64,000 nt of DNA from an uncultured Collinsella sp. (GTDB lineage: Bacteria; Actinomycetota; Coriobacteriia; Coriobacteriales; Coriobacteriaceae): NCBI GenBank assembly GCA_959023295.1, contig CAUFBM010000003.1, forward strand, positions 107,524 through 171,523. Direction: 5' to 3'. The translations under genes were made by a program, and so were the position numbers. Shown here piece after piece: positions 8,608-17,129 of this stretch (position 1 is the first letter of the stretch; every line of letters begins with the position of its first letter). Below the pieces are notes generated by a model. It was given only the letters and a program-made list of their open reading frames with translations. It had not been told where the DNA came from and searched no databases.

Positions 8608-10118
8608 TGGCTGCACGCTTTGGTGACATGCTGCTCGAGCAGCGTCGCCGAATGGGCCTTTCCATTCAGCAGGTCGCCAACACCATCAAAATCAGGCCGC
8701 AGATCATCGAGTTTTTCGAGACCGGTAACTTTGCTTCGATGCCGCCGCGCGGCTATGCGCAGGGCATGATTTCGAGCTATGCTCGCTTTTTGGGCCTCAA
8801 TCCGCGCGAGGTCGTCAATGCCTACTTTGACGACCTGATGGCATACGAACGCGAGACGTCGCAGCAGGGCGGTCGTTTTCAGGACGCCGCCGGCTACGTC
8901 AATTCGCGTTCCTCGGTCGATAACGGGCGCTTCCTGATGGTTCAGGGCGGTCGTTCGACCCGCTATGGACAGCGTCCTCAGCAGGCCGGTTATATCACCG
9001 AGACGGGTTCGGGCGAGGAGATTCGCTCACAGCGTGACCGGTTCCGCAGTACGCCGATGCCCGAGGACCGTGCACTTCCCGCTGCTCGCGGCGTGGCGCG
9101 TGACCCTCGTGCCGGCTACGGCGACGGCGGCTATTCCGATCGCGGTTACCGTGGTGTCTCTACGGGACGCTCTCGCGGTGGCTATGCGGATGCCGATGCC
9201 ACGCAGGTGACGCCGCGTCTTCGCTCTCAATCACAGCCGTATGGCCAGCGCTCTTCGGCTCCGCGTTCGGGCCAGCGTGGCTATCAAGGCCGCGGTGAAC
9301 TTGCGCCCCGCTCGGGTCAGCGCAGCCTTCAGGGCCAGGGCGGCTATCGCGGCCGTTCCGATAGCAATCGTGGTCGTATGCCTCAGGGAGGCGGCCGCAG
9401 CAGTTCCAGTCGTGGACGCGGCGGATCCCGTACTCCTCAAAACAACGGGCTCGATCCGCGTATCGTCTACGCCGGCATCGGTGCCGTGGCGTTGCTGCTG
9501 ATCGTGCTCATCGTGGTGCTTCTGCGCGGCTGCGCATCTTCGGCGCCCGAGACCACGCCCGAGACGCCCACTGCTACCAAGACTACGACCAAGAAGTCTT
9601 CTAAGAAGACCGAAACGGTCGACGAGGACGAAGACACCGATGAGGCGACGGATGAGTCGACTGATTCGGACGCTACCAAGACGACGGCAAAGAAGGAAGA
9701 GAACGAGGTCACGAAGGTCAAGGTCTCCGTTGCCAAGGGAAAGACCGCGTGGATTGAGGTCAAGGTCGACGGCAAGTCGGTCTATGGCGCCCAGGCGACT
9801 GGCCCCTTTGAGCAGGAGTACACGCCCGAGTCCTCGATCGAGATCACCACGTCCAAGCCTTCCGATGTCACCGTTACCAAGAACGGCGAAAAGGTCCGTT
9901 ACGATACCAAGACCTCGGGCGTGGCGCGTGTGACGATCACCGTTCCCAAGAAGAAGACGACTGATTCCGAGAATGGTGAAAGTTCTGATAGTGCCGACAC
10001 CGCCGATGGTACCGACACCACCGACGGCACCGATGCCCAGTCCACGGATGGCGCCGATACCGCATCTGACGGTCAGACGCCCACCGATTCTACCGACTAT
10101 TCGTACGATAGCTACTAA
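8607..10118 (+). CDS. RodZ-like helix-turn-helix membrane protein
   Basis: RodZ-type proteins link the cytoskeleton or cell-wall machinery to the membrane. The 503-residue protein starts with an HTH_25-like domain (MLLEQRRRMGLSIQQVANTI and RGYAQGMISSYARFLGLN). A long Gly/Arg/Ser/Gln-rich linker (about 95-280) follows, then one transmembrane helix near 287-310 (VYAGIGAVALLLIVLIVVLL). The outside part is Thr/Asp/Lys-rich and contains a DUF4115-like beta domain around 365-450, with an acidic Thr/Asp/Ser tail. Its ATG overlaps the ftsK stop. The Arg/Gly-rich linker is unusually long for RodZ, so RodZ-like is safer than RodZ. Confidence 0.85.
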   Translation: MAARFGDMLLEQRRRMGLSIQQVANTIKIRPQIIEFFETGNFASMPPRGYAQGMISSYARFLGLNPREVVNAYFDDLMAYERETSQQGGRFQDAAGYVNSRSSVDNGRFLMVQGGRSTRYGQRPQQAGYITETGSGEEIRSQRDRFRSTPMPEDRALPAARGVARDPRAGYGDGGYSDRGYRGVSTGRSRGGYADADATQVTPRLRSQSQPYGQRSSAPRSGQRGYQGRGELAPRSGQRSLQGQGGYRGRSDSNRGRMPQGGGRSSSSRGRGGSRTPQNNGLDPRIVYAGIGAVALLLIVLIVVLLRGCASSAPETTPETPTATKTTTKKSSKKTETVDEDEDTDEATDESTDSDATKTTAKKEENEVTKVKVSVAKGKTAWIEVKVDGKSVYGAQATGPFEQEYTPESSIEITTSKPSDVTVTKNGEKVRYDTKTSGVARVTITVPKKKTTDSENGESSDSADTADGTDTTDGTDAQSTDGADTASDGQTPTDSTDYSYDSY

Positions 10119-10144
10119 GCTGCTCGTATGCGAAAGGAAACATC

Positions 10145-10642
10145 ATGGCTAAAGATTCCAGCTTCGACGTCGTGTCCGAGGTCAACATGCAAGAGGTCGA
10201 CAACGCCTTCCAGCAGACCACGCGCGAGATTTCCCAGCGCTATGACCTTAAGGATTCCGGCGCCACGATCGAGCTTTCGAAGGGCGACAAGCTCTTTACG
10301 ATCAACGCCCCGGCCGACTTTGTCTCCAAGCAGATTATCGACGTGCTGAGCTCCAAGCTCATCAAGCGCGGCATCGACCTCAAGGCTGTCTCGTGGGATG
10401 CTCCGCAGGCGGCATCGGGCGGCACCGTGCGCGTGCTCGGCCATATCGTCGAGGGTATCGACCAGGCGACCGCCAAGAAGATCAGCAAGGACATCAAGGA
10501 CCAAAAGCTCAAGGTCAAGGTGACCATCGAGGCCGACAAGCTGCGTGTTTCCTCTGCTTCGAAGGACGCGTTGCAGACCGTGATCCAGTTTCTGCGCGAC
10601 CAGGACTACGGCCAGCCGCTGCAGTTCACCAACTACCGCTAA
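10145..10642 (+). CDS. yajQ: YajQ family nucleotide-binding protein
   Basis: YajQ (DUF520) proteins have two tandem small alpha/beta domains; some bind cyclic di-GMP, but the role varies by species. The 165-residue product is the usual length and begins AKDSSFDVVSEVNMQEVDNA, matching the family start FDVVSEVD. It ends DQDYGQPLQFTNYR, which is also characteristic. GAAAGG precedes the ATG. It sits 26 bases after the RodZ-like gene and 27 before rimO, probably in the same transcript. The function here is not evident from context. Confidence 0.9.
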   Translation: MAKDSSFDVVSEVNMQEVDNAFQQTTREISQRYDLKDSGATIELSKGDKLFTINAPADFVSKQIIDVLSSKLIKRGIDLKAVSWDAPQAASGGTVRVLGHIVEGIDQATAKKISKDIKDQKLKVKVTIEADKLRVSSASKDALQTVIQFLRDQDYGQPLQFTNYR

Positions 10643-10669
10643 TATCATTCGAAAGGACCGCTCTCCAAC

Positions 10670-12019
10670 ATGGATACACCGTTGGGCTCCGTGCTCTACA
10701 TCACCCTCGGCTGCGCTAAGAACGAGGTTGACACCGACCGCATGCGTTCTCTTTTGACCGCCGCAGGCTACGAAGAGGCATTCGACCCGCAGGATGCCGA
10801 TATCGCCATCGTCAATACATGCTCGTTCCTCGCCTCCGCAACGTCCGAGAGCATCGAGACCACGCTCGAGCTCGCCAACGAGGTTCAGGACGGCGTTCGT
10901 TCTTGCCCCATCGTCATGTGCGGCTGTGTGCCGTCGCGCTATGGCGACGACCTGCCTGACGAGCTGCCCGAGGTCGCTGCCTTTGTGAAGGCCGACGAGG
11001 AGGACGGCATCGTAGCGGTCATCGATGGCGTGCTGGGTGTCGAGCGTGAGATCGCAGCCTATATTCCGCAGGTCAAGCGCACTGTCGAGGGCGCTGTCGC
11101 CTACGTCAAGATTTCCGATGGCTGCAACCGCTTCTGCAGCTTCTGCATGATTCCCTATATTCGCGGTCGCTATCATTCACGCAATGCCGAGAGTATTATC
11201 TCCGAGGTGCGCGACCTGGTTGCCGGCGGTGTGCGCGAGATCGTGCTGATCGGCCAGGACACGGGAATTTGGGGCACCGACTTTGCCGACGAGGACGTCG
11301 CCGAGGGCTCGCCGCGCAATCTGGCGCAGCTGCTGCGTGCCGTCGCCGAGGCCGTGCGCCCGCAGAACGTCTGGGTCCGTGTGCTCTACTTGCAGCCCGA
11401 GGGCATGACTGACGAGCTCATTGAGACCATTCGTGATACGCCCGAGGTGCTGCCCTATATCGATATCCCCGTGCAGCACTGCGACGCGCGCATCCTCAAG
11501 GCCATGCGTCGCTCCGGTTCGCGCCAGGAGCTCGAGGACCTGTTCCGCGACCTTCGCGAGCGCATCCCCGGTATCGTGATTCGCTCCACGGCCATGGTCG
11601 GCTTCCCGACCGAGACCGACGACGAGTTTCGTGATCTTATCGACTTTATGGACACCGTCGGCTTTGACTACACGAGCGTCTTTGCCTACTCGCAGGAGGA
11701 GGGCAGCCTGGCCGCTAAGATGGAGGGTCAGGTCGACGAAGAGGTCAAGCTCGAGCGCGCCCAGGAGGCCATGGACCTGGCCGAGTCGCTCGGTTTTGCC
11801 GCCACCGCCGCACATGTGGGCGAGCGCGCCCAGGTGATCGTCGACGGTATCGAAGAAACCGAGGACGGCGCCGAGCTGATCGGCCATGCCTGGTTCCAGG
11901 CGCCCGATTCCGATGGCGCGGTGCACTTGGATGCCAGCGAGGCATCTGTGGGCGATATTCTGACGGCCGAGTTTACCGATAGCTTCTGCTATGAGCTTAT
12001 CGGCCATGTTGTGGAGTAG
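10670..12019 (+). CDS. rimO: Ribosomal protein S12 methylthiotransferase RimO
   Basis: RimO methylthiolates an aspartate of ribosomal protein S12. The 449-residue protein has the N-terminal MTTase domain with LGCAKNEVDTDRM, the radical SAM CX3CX2C motif in SDGCNRFCSFCMIPYIRGR near residue 151, and a C-terminal TRAM domain from about 380. LGCAKN followed by VDTDRM is the RimO version; the MiaB paralogue further along the window instead has FGCQMNQHDSER. GAAAGGA lies before the ATG. pgsA follows nine bases after its stop. Confidence 0.95.
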   Translation: MDTPLGSVLYITLGCAKNEVDTDRMRSLLTAAGYEEAFDPQDADIAIVNTCSFLASATSESIETTLELANEVQDGVRSCPIVMCGCVPSRYGDDLPDELPEVAAFVKADEEDGIVAVIDGVLGVEREIAAYIPQVKRTVEGAVAYVKISDGCNRFCSFCMIPYIRGRYHSRNAESIISEVRDLVAGGVREIVLIGQDTGIWGTDFADEDVAEGSPRNLAQLLRAVAEAVRPQNVWVRVLYLQPEGMTDELIETIRDTPEVLPYIDIPVQHCDARILKAMRRSGSRQELEDLFRDLRERIPGIVIRSTAMVGFPTETDDEFRDLIDFMDTVGFDYTSVFAYSQEEGSLAAKMEGQVDEEVKLERAQEAMDLAESLGFAATAAHVGERAQVIVDGIEETEDGAELIGHAWFQAPDSDGAVHLDASEASVGDILTAEFTDSFCYELIGHVVE

Positions 12020-12028
12020 GAGAGCATC

Positions 12029-12667
12029 GTGGCAAACGAGAGCAATAAGGAACTGACGAGTGTTTGGACGCCCGCCAACATCGTGACGTGCGTTCGCATC
12101 GTTTTTATCCCGGTGTTCATGATCGTGTCGGCGCTTTCTCACACGAGTGTTGCCGGTACGGATTGGAGCATCTTCGACGGCCCGCTCGCCGCCGCTGCCT
12201 TCATTCTGTATGTGATCCTGTCGTGCACCGATAAGGTCGACGGTTATCTGGCGCGTTCGCGCAACGAGATCACCGACTTCGGTAAATTCTTGGACCCCAT
12301 CGCCGATAAGCTGCTCGTGTTTTCGGCCCTGCTGCTGTTCTTGGATTTTGGCGCGGTGACCGTGTGGTCCGTGTTCATTATCCTGTTCCGTGAGCTTCTG
12401 GTGAGCGCCCTTCGCATGGTCGCGAGTGCGGCCGGTGTGGTCGTTGCGGCCGATAAGCTCGGCAAGTACAAGACGGCGACCACGATGGTCTCCATCTGCG
12501 GTTACCTGTGCGTTTTTGCTATGGCCGGCTTGCACCTTGGCCCGGTGGCGCTGACGCTCGGCATCTACTCGGTGTCGCGCTTCCTGTATGCCGTTGCCGT
12601 TGTCTTGACCGTTATCTCGGGCGCCCAGTACTTCTGGAACTGCCGCAAGATCGTCTTTTCGGTCTAG
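12029..12667 (+). CDS. pgsA: CDP-diacylglycerol--glycerol-3-phosphate 3-phosphatidyltransferase
   Basis: PgsA makes phosphatidylglycerophosphate, the precursor of phosphatidylglycerol. The 212-residue membrane protein contains the CDP-alcohol phosphotransferase signature across residues about 67-93 (DKVDGYLARSRNEITDFGK continuing to LDPIADK) and several hydrophobic segments. The start is GTG at 12029. It lies between rimO and cinA, as in many Gram-positive genomes. A second CDP-alcohol phosphotransferase gene is present at 32948-33652, and which lipid each one makes cannot be told from sequence alone. Confidence 0.9.
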   Translation: MANESNKELTSVWTPANIVTCVRIVFIPVFMIVSALSHTSVAGTDWSIFDGPLAAAAFILYVILSCTDKVDGYLARSRNEITDFGKFLDPIADKLLVFSALLLFLDFGAVTVWSVFIILFRELLVSALRMVASAAGVVVAADKLGKYKTATTMVSICGYLCVFAMAGLHLGPVALTLGIYSVSRFLYAVAVVLTVISGAQYFWNCRKIVFSV

Positions 12668-12679
12668 GTCCTGGTGGGT

Positions 12680-13210
12680 ATGACGGACTCTTTTGAGCAG
12701 ATTTTCGCACATAACGAGGAGCTGGCGCGCGATATCGTCGAACGCGCGAGCGCTCGGGGTGTGACGGTTTCGACGGCTGAGTCGCTGACGGCGGGTATGA
12801 TCGCCTCGACGATTGCGGATATCCCGGGCGCCTCGGCGGTGCTGCGTGGCGGTGCGGTGACCTACTGCGATGAGATTAAGCATCGCGTGCTGGGTGTTGA
12901 GCAGGAGACGCTCGACCGCTACACCGCGGTGTCGCATCAAACTGCGCGCGAGATGGCGTCGGGTTCGCTGGAGCTGTACCAGAGCGATATTGCAGTGAGC
13001 GCAACGGGTTATGCCGGCCCCGGCGGTGGTACTGAGGACGATCCTGCTGGCACTTTCTATATTGGTTGGGCACATCGTTCCGCCGATGGGGGAGTGCCGG
13101 TCGTGGACTCTGTGCGCTGCCACTATGAGGGCGACCGTTCGTGTGTTCGTGCCCATGCGGTCACGGAGGCATTGGGTCGCATTGTCTGCGTGCTCGATTC
13201 TATGGAATAG
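12680..13210 (+). CDS. cinA: CinA C-terminal domain nicotinamide-nucleotide amidase
   Basis: This is a stand-alone CinA C-terminal domain (about 176 residues), a family that deamidates nicotinamide mononucleotide for NAD recycling and is often linked with recA. It shows STAESLTAGMIASTIADIPG near residue 30, YCDEIKHRVLGV, and SATGYAGPGGGTEDDPAG. The N-terminal molybdopterin-binding-like domain of full CinA is absent, which is common. The ribosome site is weak: ATG at 12680 is chosen, but an in-frame GTG at 12674 is possible. recA lies 258 bases downstream behind its own SOS-type operator. Confidence 0.88.
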   Translation: MTDSFEQIFAHNEELARDIVERASARGVTVSTAESLTAGMIASTIADIPGASAVLRGGAVTYCDEIKHRVLGVEQETLDRYTAVSHQTAREMASGSLELYQSDIAVSATGYAGPGGGTEDDPAGTFYIGWAHRSADGGVPVVDSVRCHYEGDRSCVRAHAVTEALGRIVCVLDSME

Positions 13211-13218
13211 ACGTGTTT

Positions 13219-13240
13219 TAAGGGGCCTCCGGGCCCCTTA
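13219..13240 (+). terminator. Hairpin after cinA, possible terminator
   Basis: Arms TAAGGGGCC and GGCCCCTTA pair nine bases around a four-base loop, eight bases after the cinA stop. A true T run is missing (AATTGT follows), so it may be a weak or factor-assisted terminator. Confidence 0.45.
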
Positions 13241-13415
13241 ATTGTGGAGATGGGGACCTCAGAAGAATTTAGCGTTTGTGCTGTTCATAGGTGTATTTTT
13301 GCCTGCCTTGTTCTTATTTGGCCCTTTATGGTCAAGCATTTGGTCAGTGTTTGGTCGGCTTTTGGTTGGGTTTTGGAAAGGTCGGCTGCATATGATTTAT
13401 CTGAACGGTTGACCA

Positions 13416-13429
13416 CGAACAGCCGTTCG
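13416..13429 (+). promoter_or_regulatory. LexA operator (SOS box) upstream of recA
   Basis: CGAACAGCCGTTCG is a perfect match to the Gram-positive SOS box CGAAC-N4-GTTCG and lies 39 bases before the recA ATG. A lexA gene is present in the same window at 22948-23592. No other sequence in the cinA-recA gap fits as well. Confidence 0.88.
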
Positions 13430-13467
13430 TTTATTATCGATGCAGGTTGTTAAGAGGAGGGCTATTC

Positions 13468-14616
13468 ATGGCCAAGAATTCAGGTCCCGTACGTACCGTT
13501 CATGCTCGCACGACGGGTAAAGAGCGCGATGAGATGATCGCCACCACCAAGGCCGAGATCGAGAAGAAATTCGGCCAGGGTTCCATCATGAGGTACGGCG
13601 ACGGTGGCCCCGAGCTCGAGGTCGAGGCCATCCCTACGGGCGCTCTGGCACTCGATGCCGCGTTGGGTATCGGCGGCGTGCCGCGTGGCCGTATCGTCGA
13701 GATCTACGGTCCTGAGTCCTCCGGTAAGACGACGCTTTCGCTCGAGATCCTGGCCGAGGCCCAGGCAATGGGTGGCGTTGTGGCATTTATCGATGCCGAG
13801 CATGCGCTCGATCCCACTTATGCCGCGCGTATCGGCGTGGATATCGACGAGGTGCTCATTTCTCAGCCCGATACGGGCGAGCAGGCGCTCGAGATTGTTG
13901 ACATGCTCGTGCGTTCCGGCGCCATCGATGCCATCGTTGTCGACTCCGTCGCCGCGCTGACCCCGCGTGCCGAGATCGAGGGAGAAATCGGCGACACTAC
14001 GGTCGGTCTTCAGGCTCGCCTGATGAGCCAAGCGCTCCGCAAGCTCGCCGGCTCGCTGTCTAAGTCCAACACGACGTGCATCTTCATTAACCAGCTGCGT
14101 GAGAAGATCGGCGTCATGTTCGGCAACCCCGAGACCACGACGGGCGGCCGCGCCCTTAAATTCTTCTCTTCGGTGCGTATCGACATTCGCCGTATCGATA
14201 GCATTAAGCTTAAGGACGAGGTTATCGGTAACCGCGTGCGCGCTAAGGTCGTTAAGAACAAGGTGGCAGCTCCGTTCCGTTCTGCTGAGTTCGACATTAT
14301 GTACGGTACGGGCATCTCTAAGGAGGGCTCGATTCTGGACATGGCTGTCGAGTGCGGCATCTGCAAGAAGATGGGCTCCTGGTTTGCCTATGGCGAGGAC
14401 AAGCTCGGCAACGGTCGCGAGGCCGCCAAGGCGTTCCTGCGCGAACACCCCGATTGCGCCGACGAGATTGAGCATAAGGTCCGTCTTGCCTGCGGGCTTG
14501 AGTTTGATGACGATGCTCCGTCCGAGGTAGAGCTGACCGATCAGCCTGCGCCTGAGGAGTTTGACGAGCTTTACGCCATCGATGGTTCCGCCATGCTCGA
14601 TGATGACGACGAGTAG
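13468..14616 (+). CDS. recA: Recombinase RecA
   Basis: RecA forms the strand-exchange filament on single-stranded DNA and triggers LexA self-cleavage. The 382-residue protein has Walker A GPESSGKTT (near residue 81), EIYGPESSGKTTLSLE, the L1 and L2 loop regions with SVAALTPRAEIEGEIGD and GNPETTTGGRALKF, and an acidic C-terminus ending DDDDE. The ATG at 13468 has AAGAGGAGGG eight bases upstream; an in-frame TTG at 13447 is less likely. Regulation by LexA is indicated by the perfect SOS box at 13416-13429. recX follows 11 bases after the stop. Confidence 0.98.
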   Translation: MAKNSGPVRTVHARTTGKERDEMIATTKAEIEKKFGQGSIMRYGDGGPELEVEAIPTGALALDAALGIGGVPRGRIVEIYGPESSGKTTLSLEILAEAQAMGGVVAFIDAEHALDPTYAARIGVDIDEVLISQPDTGEQALEIVDMLVRSGAIDAIVVDSVAALTPRAEIEGEIGDTTVGLQARLMSQALRKLAGSLSKSNTTCIFINQLREKIGVMFGNPETTTGGRALKFFSSVRIDIRRIDSIKLKDEVIGNRVRAKVVKNKVAAPFRSAEFDIMYGTGISKEGSILDMAVECGICKKMGSWFAYGEDKLGNGREAAKAFLREHPDCADEIEHKVRLACGLEFDDDAPSEVELTDQPAPEEFDELYAIDGSAMLDDDDE

Positions 14617-14627
14617 CGGTTACGCTC

Positions 14628-15320
14628 ATGTCGTATACGGTGACCGAGGCCACGGCCGTCTTTCCCGATAAGAAGGCGGCCTCCTCGTTCTCGAGCGGGT
14701 ATGCGTCCAAAAAGCCTTGCGCACATATCGATTGTGAGCTTGAGGGCGGTTTTGAGCGGTCTATTTGGATTCCCGTGCGGGTCGCGCGCCTGTATGTCAA
14801 AAACCGCCCCGATCTTCCCTGTGATTGGGATAACTTTCGTGAGGCGGTGCAGCTCATCGAGCGTAAATGTGCACTTACCATGGTGACTGAGATGTTATCG
14901 CGCCGCGACCATGCGACGGGTGAGGTCCGTGACAAGCTGGCTCGCTACGGCTTTCACCAGCCCGCGATCGATTTCGCCGTCGAGCGCGCCACCGAGTATC
15001 GCTTTTTAGACGAGAACCGCTTTTGCTCGTACTTTATCGAGGAACGCAAGCGGCGCGGTTGGGGACAGCGCAAAATCGAGACCGAGCTCAAGCGACGTCA
15101 TGTCGTGCTCGATGACATTCCCGGTTATCCCGAGGATTATTTTGCCGTCGAAGACGATTTGGCGCGTGCGTCAGCCCTGCTCGCCAAGCGGCGTGTTCCA
15201 GAGACGCGCGGATTCGAAAAACTGGTTCGGTTTTTGATGGGCAAGGGCTTCTCGTATCACATCGCCGCCGATGCCGTTAAGGCACGTCTCGATGCCGAAT
15301 GCGAGGAATGTGCGCTTTAG
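14628..15320 (+). CDS. recX: Regulatory protein RecX
   Basis: RecX binds RecA filaments and limits their activity. The 230-residue product contains the helical repeats typical of RecX: MLSRRDHATGEVRDKLARYG, then FAVERATEYRFLDENRF with YFIEERKRRGWGQRKIE, and a third repeat near the C-terminus. The roughly 75 residues before the first repeat are longer and less conserved than usual. Its location directly after recA makes the call firm and implies SOS co-induction. The ribosome site before 14628 is weak, so the exact start is uncertain. Confidence 0.9.
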   Translation: MSYTVTEATAVFPDKKAASSFSSGYASKKPCAHIDCELEGGFERSIWIPVRVARLYVKNRPDLPCDWDNFREAVQLIERKCALTMVTEMLSRRDHATGEVRDKLARYGFHQPAIDFAVERATEYRFLDENRFCSYFIEERKRRGWGQRKIETELKRRHVVLDDIPGYPEDYFAVEDDLARASALLAKRRVPETRGFEKLVRFLMGKGFSYHIAADAVKARLDAECEECAL

Positions 15321-15382
15321 GCGTATGCGTTTTGTGGCCCCGCCGCTCACCGCGTTTTAGCCGCCGTACTGGGGCCATTTAT

Positions 15383-15411
15383 TTGACAGTTGTTGTGGTT
15401 CAACGTACGAT
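15383..15411 (+). promoter_or_regulatory. Sigma-70-type promoter before rny
   Basis: A perfect -35 TTGACA (15383-15388) and a -10 TACGAT (15406-15411) are separated by 17 bases, about 170 bases before the RNase Y start. This suggests that rny and downstream genes are transcribed separately from recA-recX and with a long leader. Between this promoter and the gene no other feature was recognised. Confidence 0.6.
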
Positions 15412-15577
15412 AAACACTGTCATTTGCTTTGTGATATGTGCTCATCTGTGATGAGTTTGTTTATATGTTTATCTGTATCCGACCCGCATAAGCTGCGCCC
15501 ATATTACTCAAATGTCGCGAGCCGTTCATAAGGACGGTTCGCTTTGTTGTGTAACGAATCCATAAAAAGGAGTGAGT

Positions 15578-17128
15578 ATGCCTATCATTGCAGCGCTCGT
15601 TGGCATCGTTTTGGGTGCCATCGCCGCCATTGCCTACATGCGCACCGCCAAGCAGGGTAGTCTTCACGAGGCCGACGAAAAGATCCAGTCGGCACACGCA
15701 CAGGCTGAGTCCCTGATCGGTGATGCAAAGCGTCAGGCCGAGACCCTCAAAAAAGAGGCTCTGCTCGAGGCTAAAGAGGAGATCATCAAGAACAAGCAGG
15801 CCGCCGAGGCCGAGGACAAGCAGCGCAAGAGCGAGATTCGTACGCTCGAGAACCGCGTGATGCAGCGCGAGGAATCCCTCGATCGCCGCAACGACGCTCT
15901 CGACAAGCGCGAGCATCAGCTGTCCAGTCAGGCCGGTCAGGTCGAGAAGCGCTCCCGTGAGCTCGAGGAGCTCTGCGCAAAGCAGACCTCCGAGCTCGAG
16001 CGTATCGCCGACCTTACCCGCGAGGATGCCCACAAGGAGCTCCTCGATAAGGTTCGCGGCGAGGTCACCCACGAGGCCGCCACGATTATTCGCGAGTCCG
16101 AGCAGCAGGTTCGCGCCGAGTGCCACAAGACCGCCCAGGAGATTCTGTCCCTGGCGATTCAGCGCTGCGCTGCCGACCACACTGCCGAGGTCACCGTTAC
16201 CTCCGTGCACATTCCCTCTGATGACCTCAAGGGCCGTATCATCGGTCGCGAGGGTCGCAACATCCGGACCTTCGAGCAGGTTTCCGGCGTCAACCTCGTG
16301 ATCGACGACACGCCCGAGACCGTCGTTCTTTCGAGCTTCGACCCGGTCCGTCGTGAGACCGCCCGTGTTGCTCTGGAGAACCTCATCGCCGACGGCCGCA
16401 TTCACCCCGCCCGCATCGAGGAGATGTATCACAAGGCTGCCGACCTGGTTCAGCAGCGCGTGCGCGAGGCTGGCGAGCAAGCTGCATTCGATACCGGCAT
16501 TCACGACCTGCACCCCGAGATCGTCAAGACCCTTGGTGCCCTGCGCTACCGTACCTCGTTTGGTCAGAACGTGCTTCAGCACTCCCTCGAGGTCTCTGAC
16601 CTGTGCGGCGTAATGGCTTCCGAGCTTGGCCTGGACGTTGTTACCGCCAAGCGCGCCGGCCTGCTGCACGACCTGGGCAAGGCAATCGACCATGACGTCG
16701 AGGGCCCGCATGCCGTCATCGGCGCCGAGCTTGCCCGCCGTTATGGCGAGAAGCCCGTTATCGTCCACGCTATCGAGGCTCACCATGCCGACGTCGACCC
16801 CAACACGGTGCTCGATGTCCTGGTACAGGCCGCCGATGCTGTCTCTGCCTCTCGCCCCGGTGCCCGTCGCGAGTCTGCCGAGAACTACATCAAGCGTCTT
16901 GAGAAGCTCGAGGAGATCGCCAACTCCCATGACGGCGTCGAGCGTACCTATGCCATGCAGGCTGGTCGCGAGGTCCACGTCATGGTTCAGCCGGACAAGA
17001 TCTCCGATGCCCAGTCCACGGTTCTGGCTCACGATATCGCCCATCAGATCGAGGAAGAGATGGAGTATCCCGGTCAGGTGCGCGTCGTCGTGATTCGCGA
17101 GAGCCGCGCTGTCGATATCGCTAAATAA
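15578..17128 (+). CDS. rny: Ribonuclease Y
   Basis: RNase Y is a membrane-anchored endonuclease that starts mRNA decay in many Gram-positive bacteria. The 516-residue protein has an N-terminal transmembrane helix (residues 1-20), a long charged coiled coil to about 190, a KH domain near 205-270 (GRIIGREGRNIRTFEQVSG), and an HD domain with LLHDLGKAIDHD near 365 and IEAHHADV. The ATG at 15578 has AAAGGAG five bases upstream; a GTG at 15572 is possible. The GHKL ATPase gene follows after one base. Confidence 0.96.
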   Translation: MPIIAALVGIVLGAIAAIAYMRTAKQGSLHEADEKIQSAHAQAESLIGDAKRQAETLKKEALLEAKEEIIKNKQAAEAEDKQRKSEIRTLENRVMQREESLDRRNDALDKREHQLSSQAGQVEKRSRELEELCAKQTSELERIADLTREDAHKELLDKVRGEVTHEAATIIRESEQQVRAECHKTAQEILSLAIQRCAADHTAEVTVTSVHIPSDDLKGRIIGREGRNIRTFEQVSGVNLVIDDTPETVVLSSFDPVRRETARVALENLIADGRIHPARIEEMYHKAADLVQQRVREAGEQAAFDTGIHDLHPEIVKTLGALRYRTSFGQNVLQHSLEVSDLCGVMASELGLDVVTAKRAGLLHDLGKAIDHDVEGPHAVIGAELARRYGEKPVIVHAIEAHHADVDPNTVLDVLVQAADAVSASRPGARRESAENYIKRLEKLEEIANSHDGVERTYAMQAGREVHVMVQPDKISDAQSTVLAHDIAHQIEEEMEYPGQVRVVVIRESRAVDIAK

Positions 17129-17129
17129 C

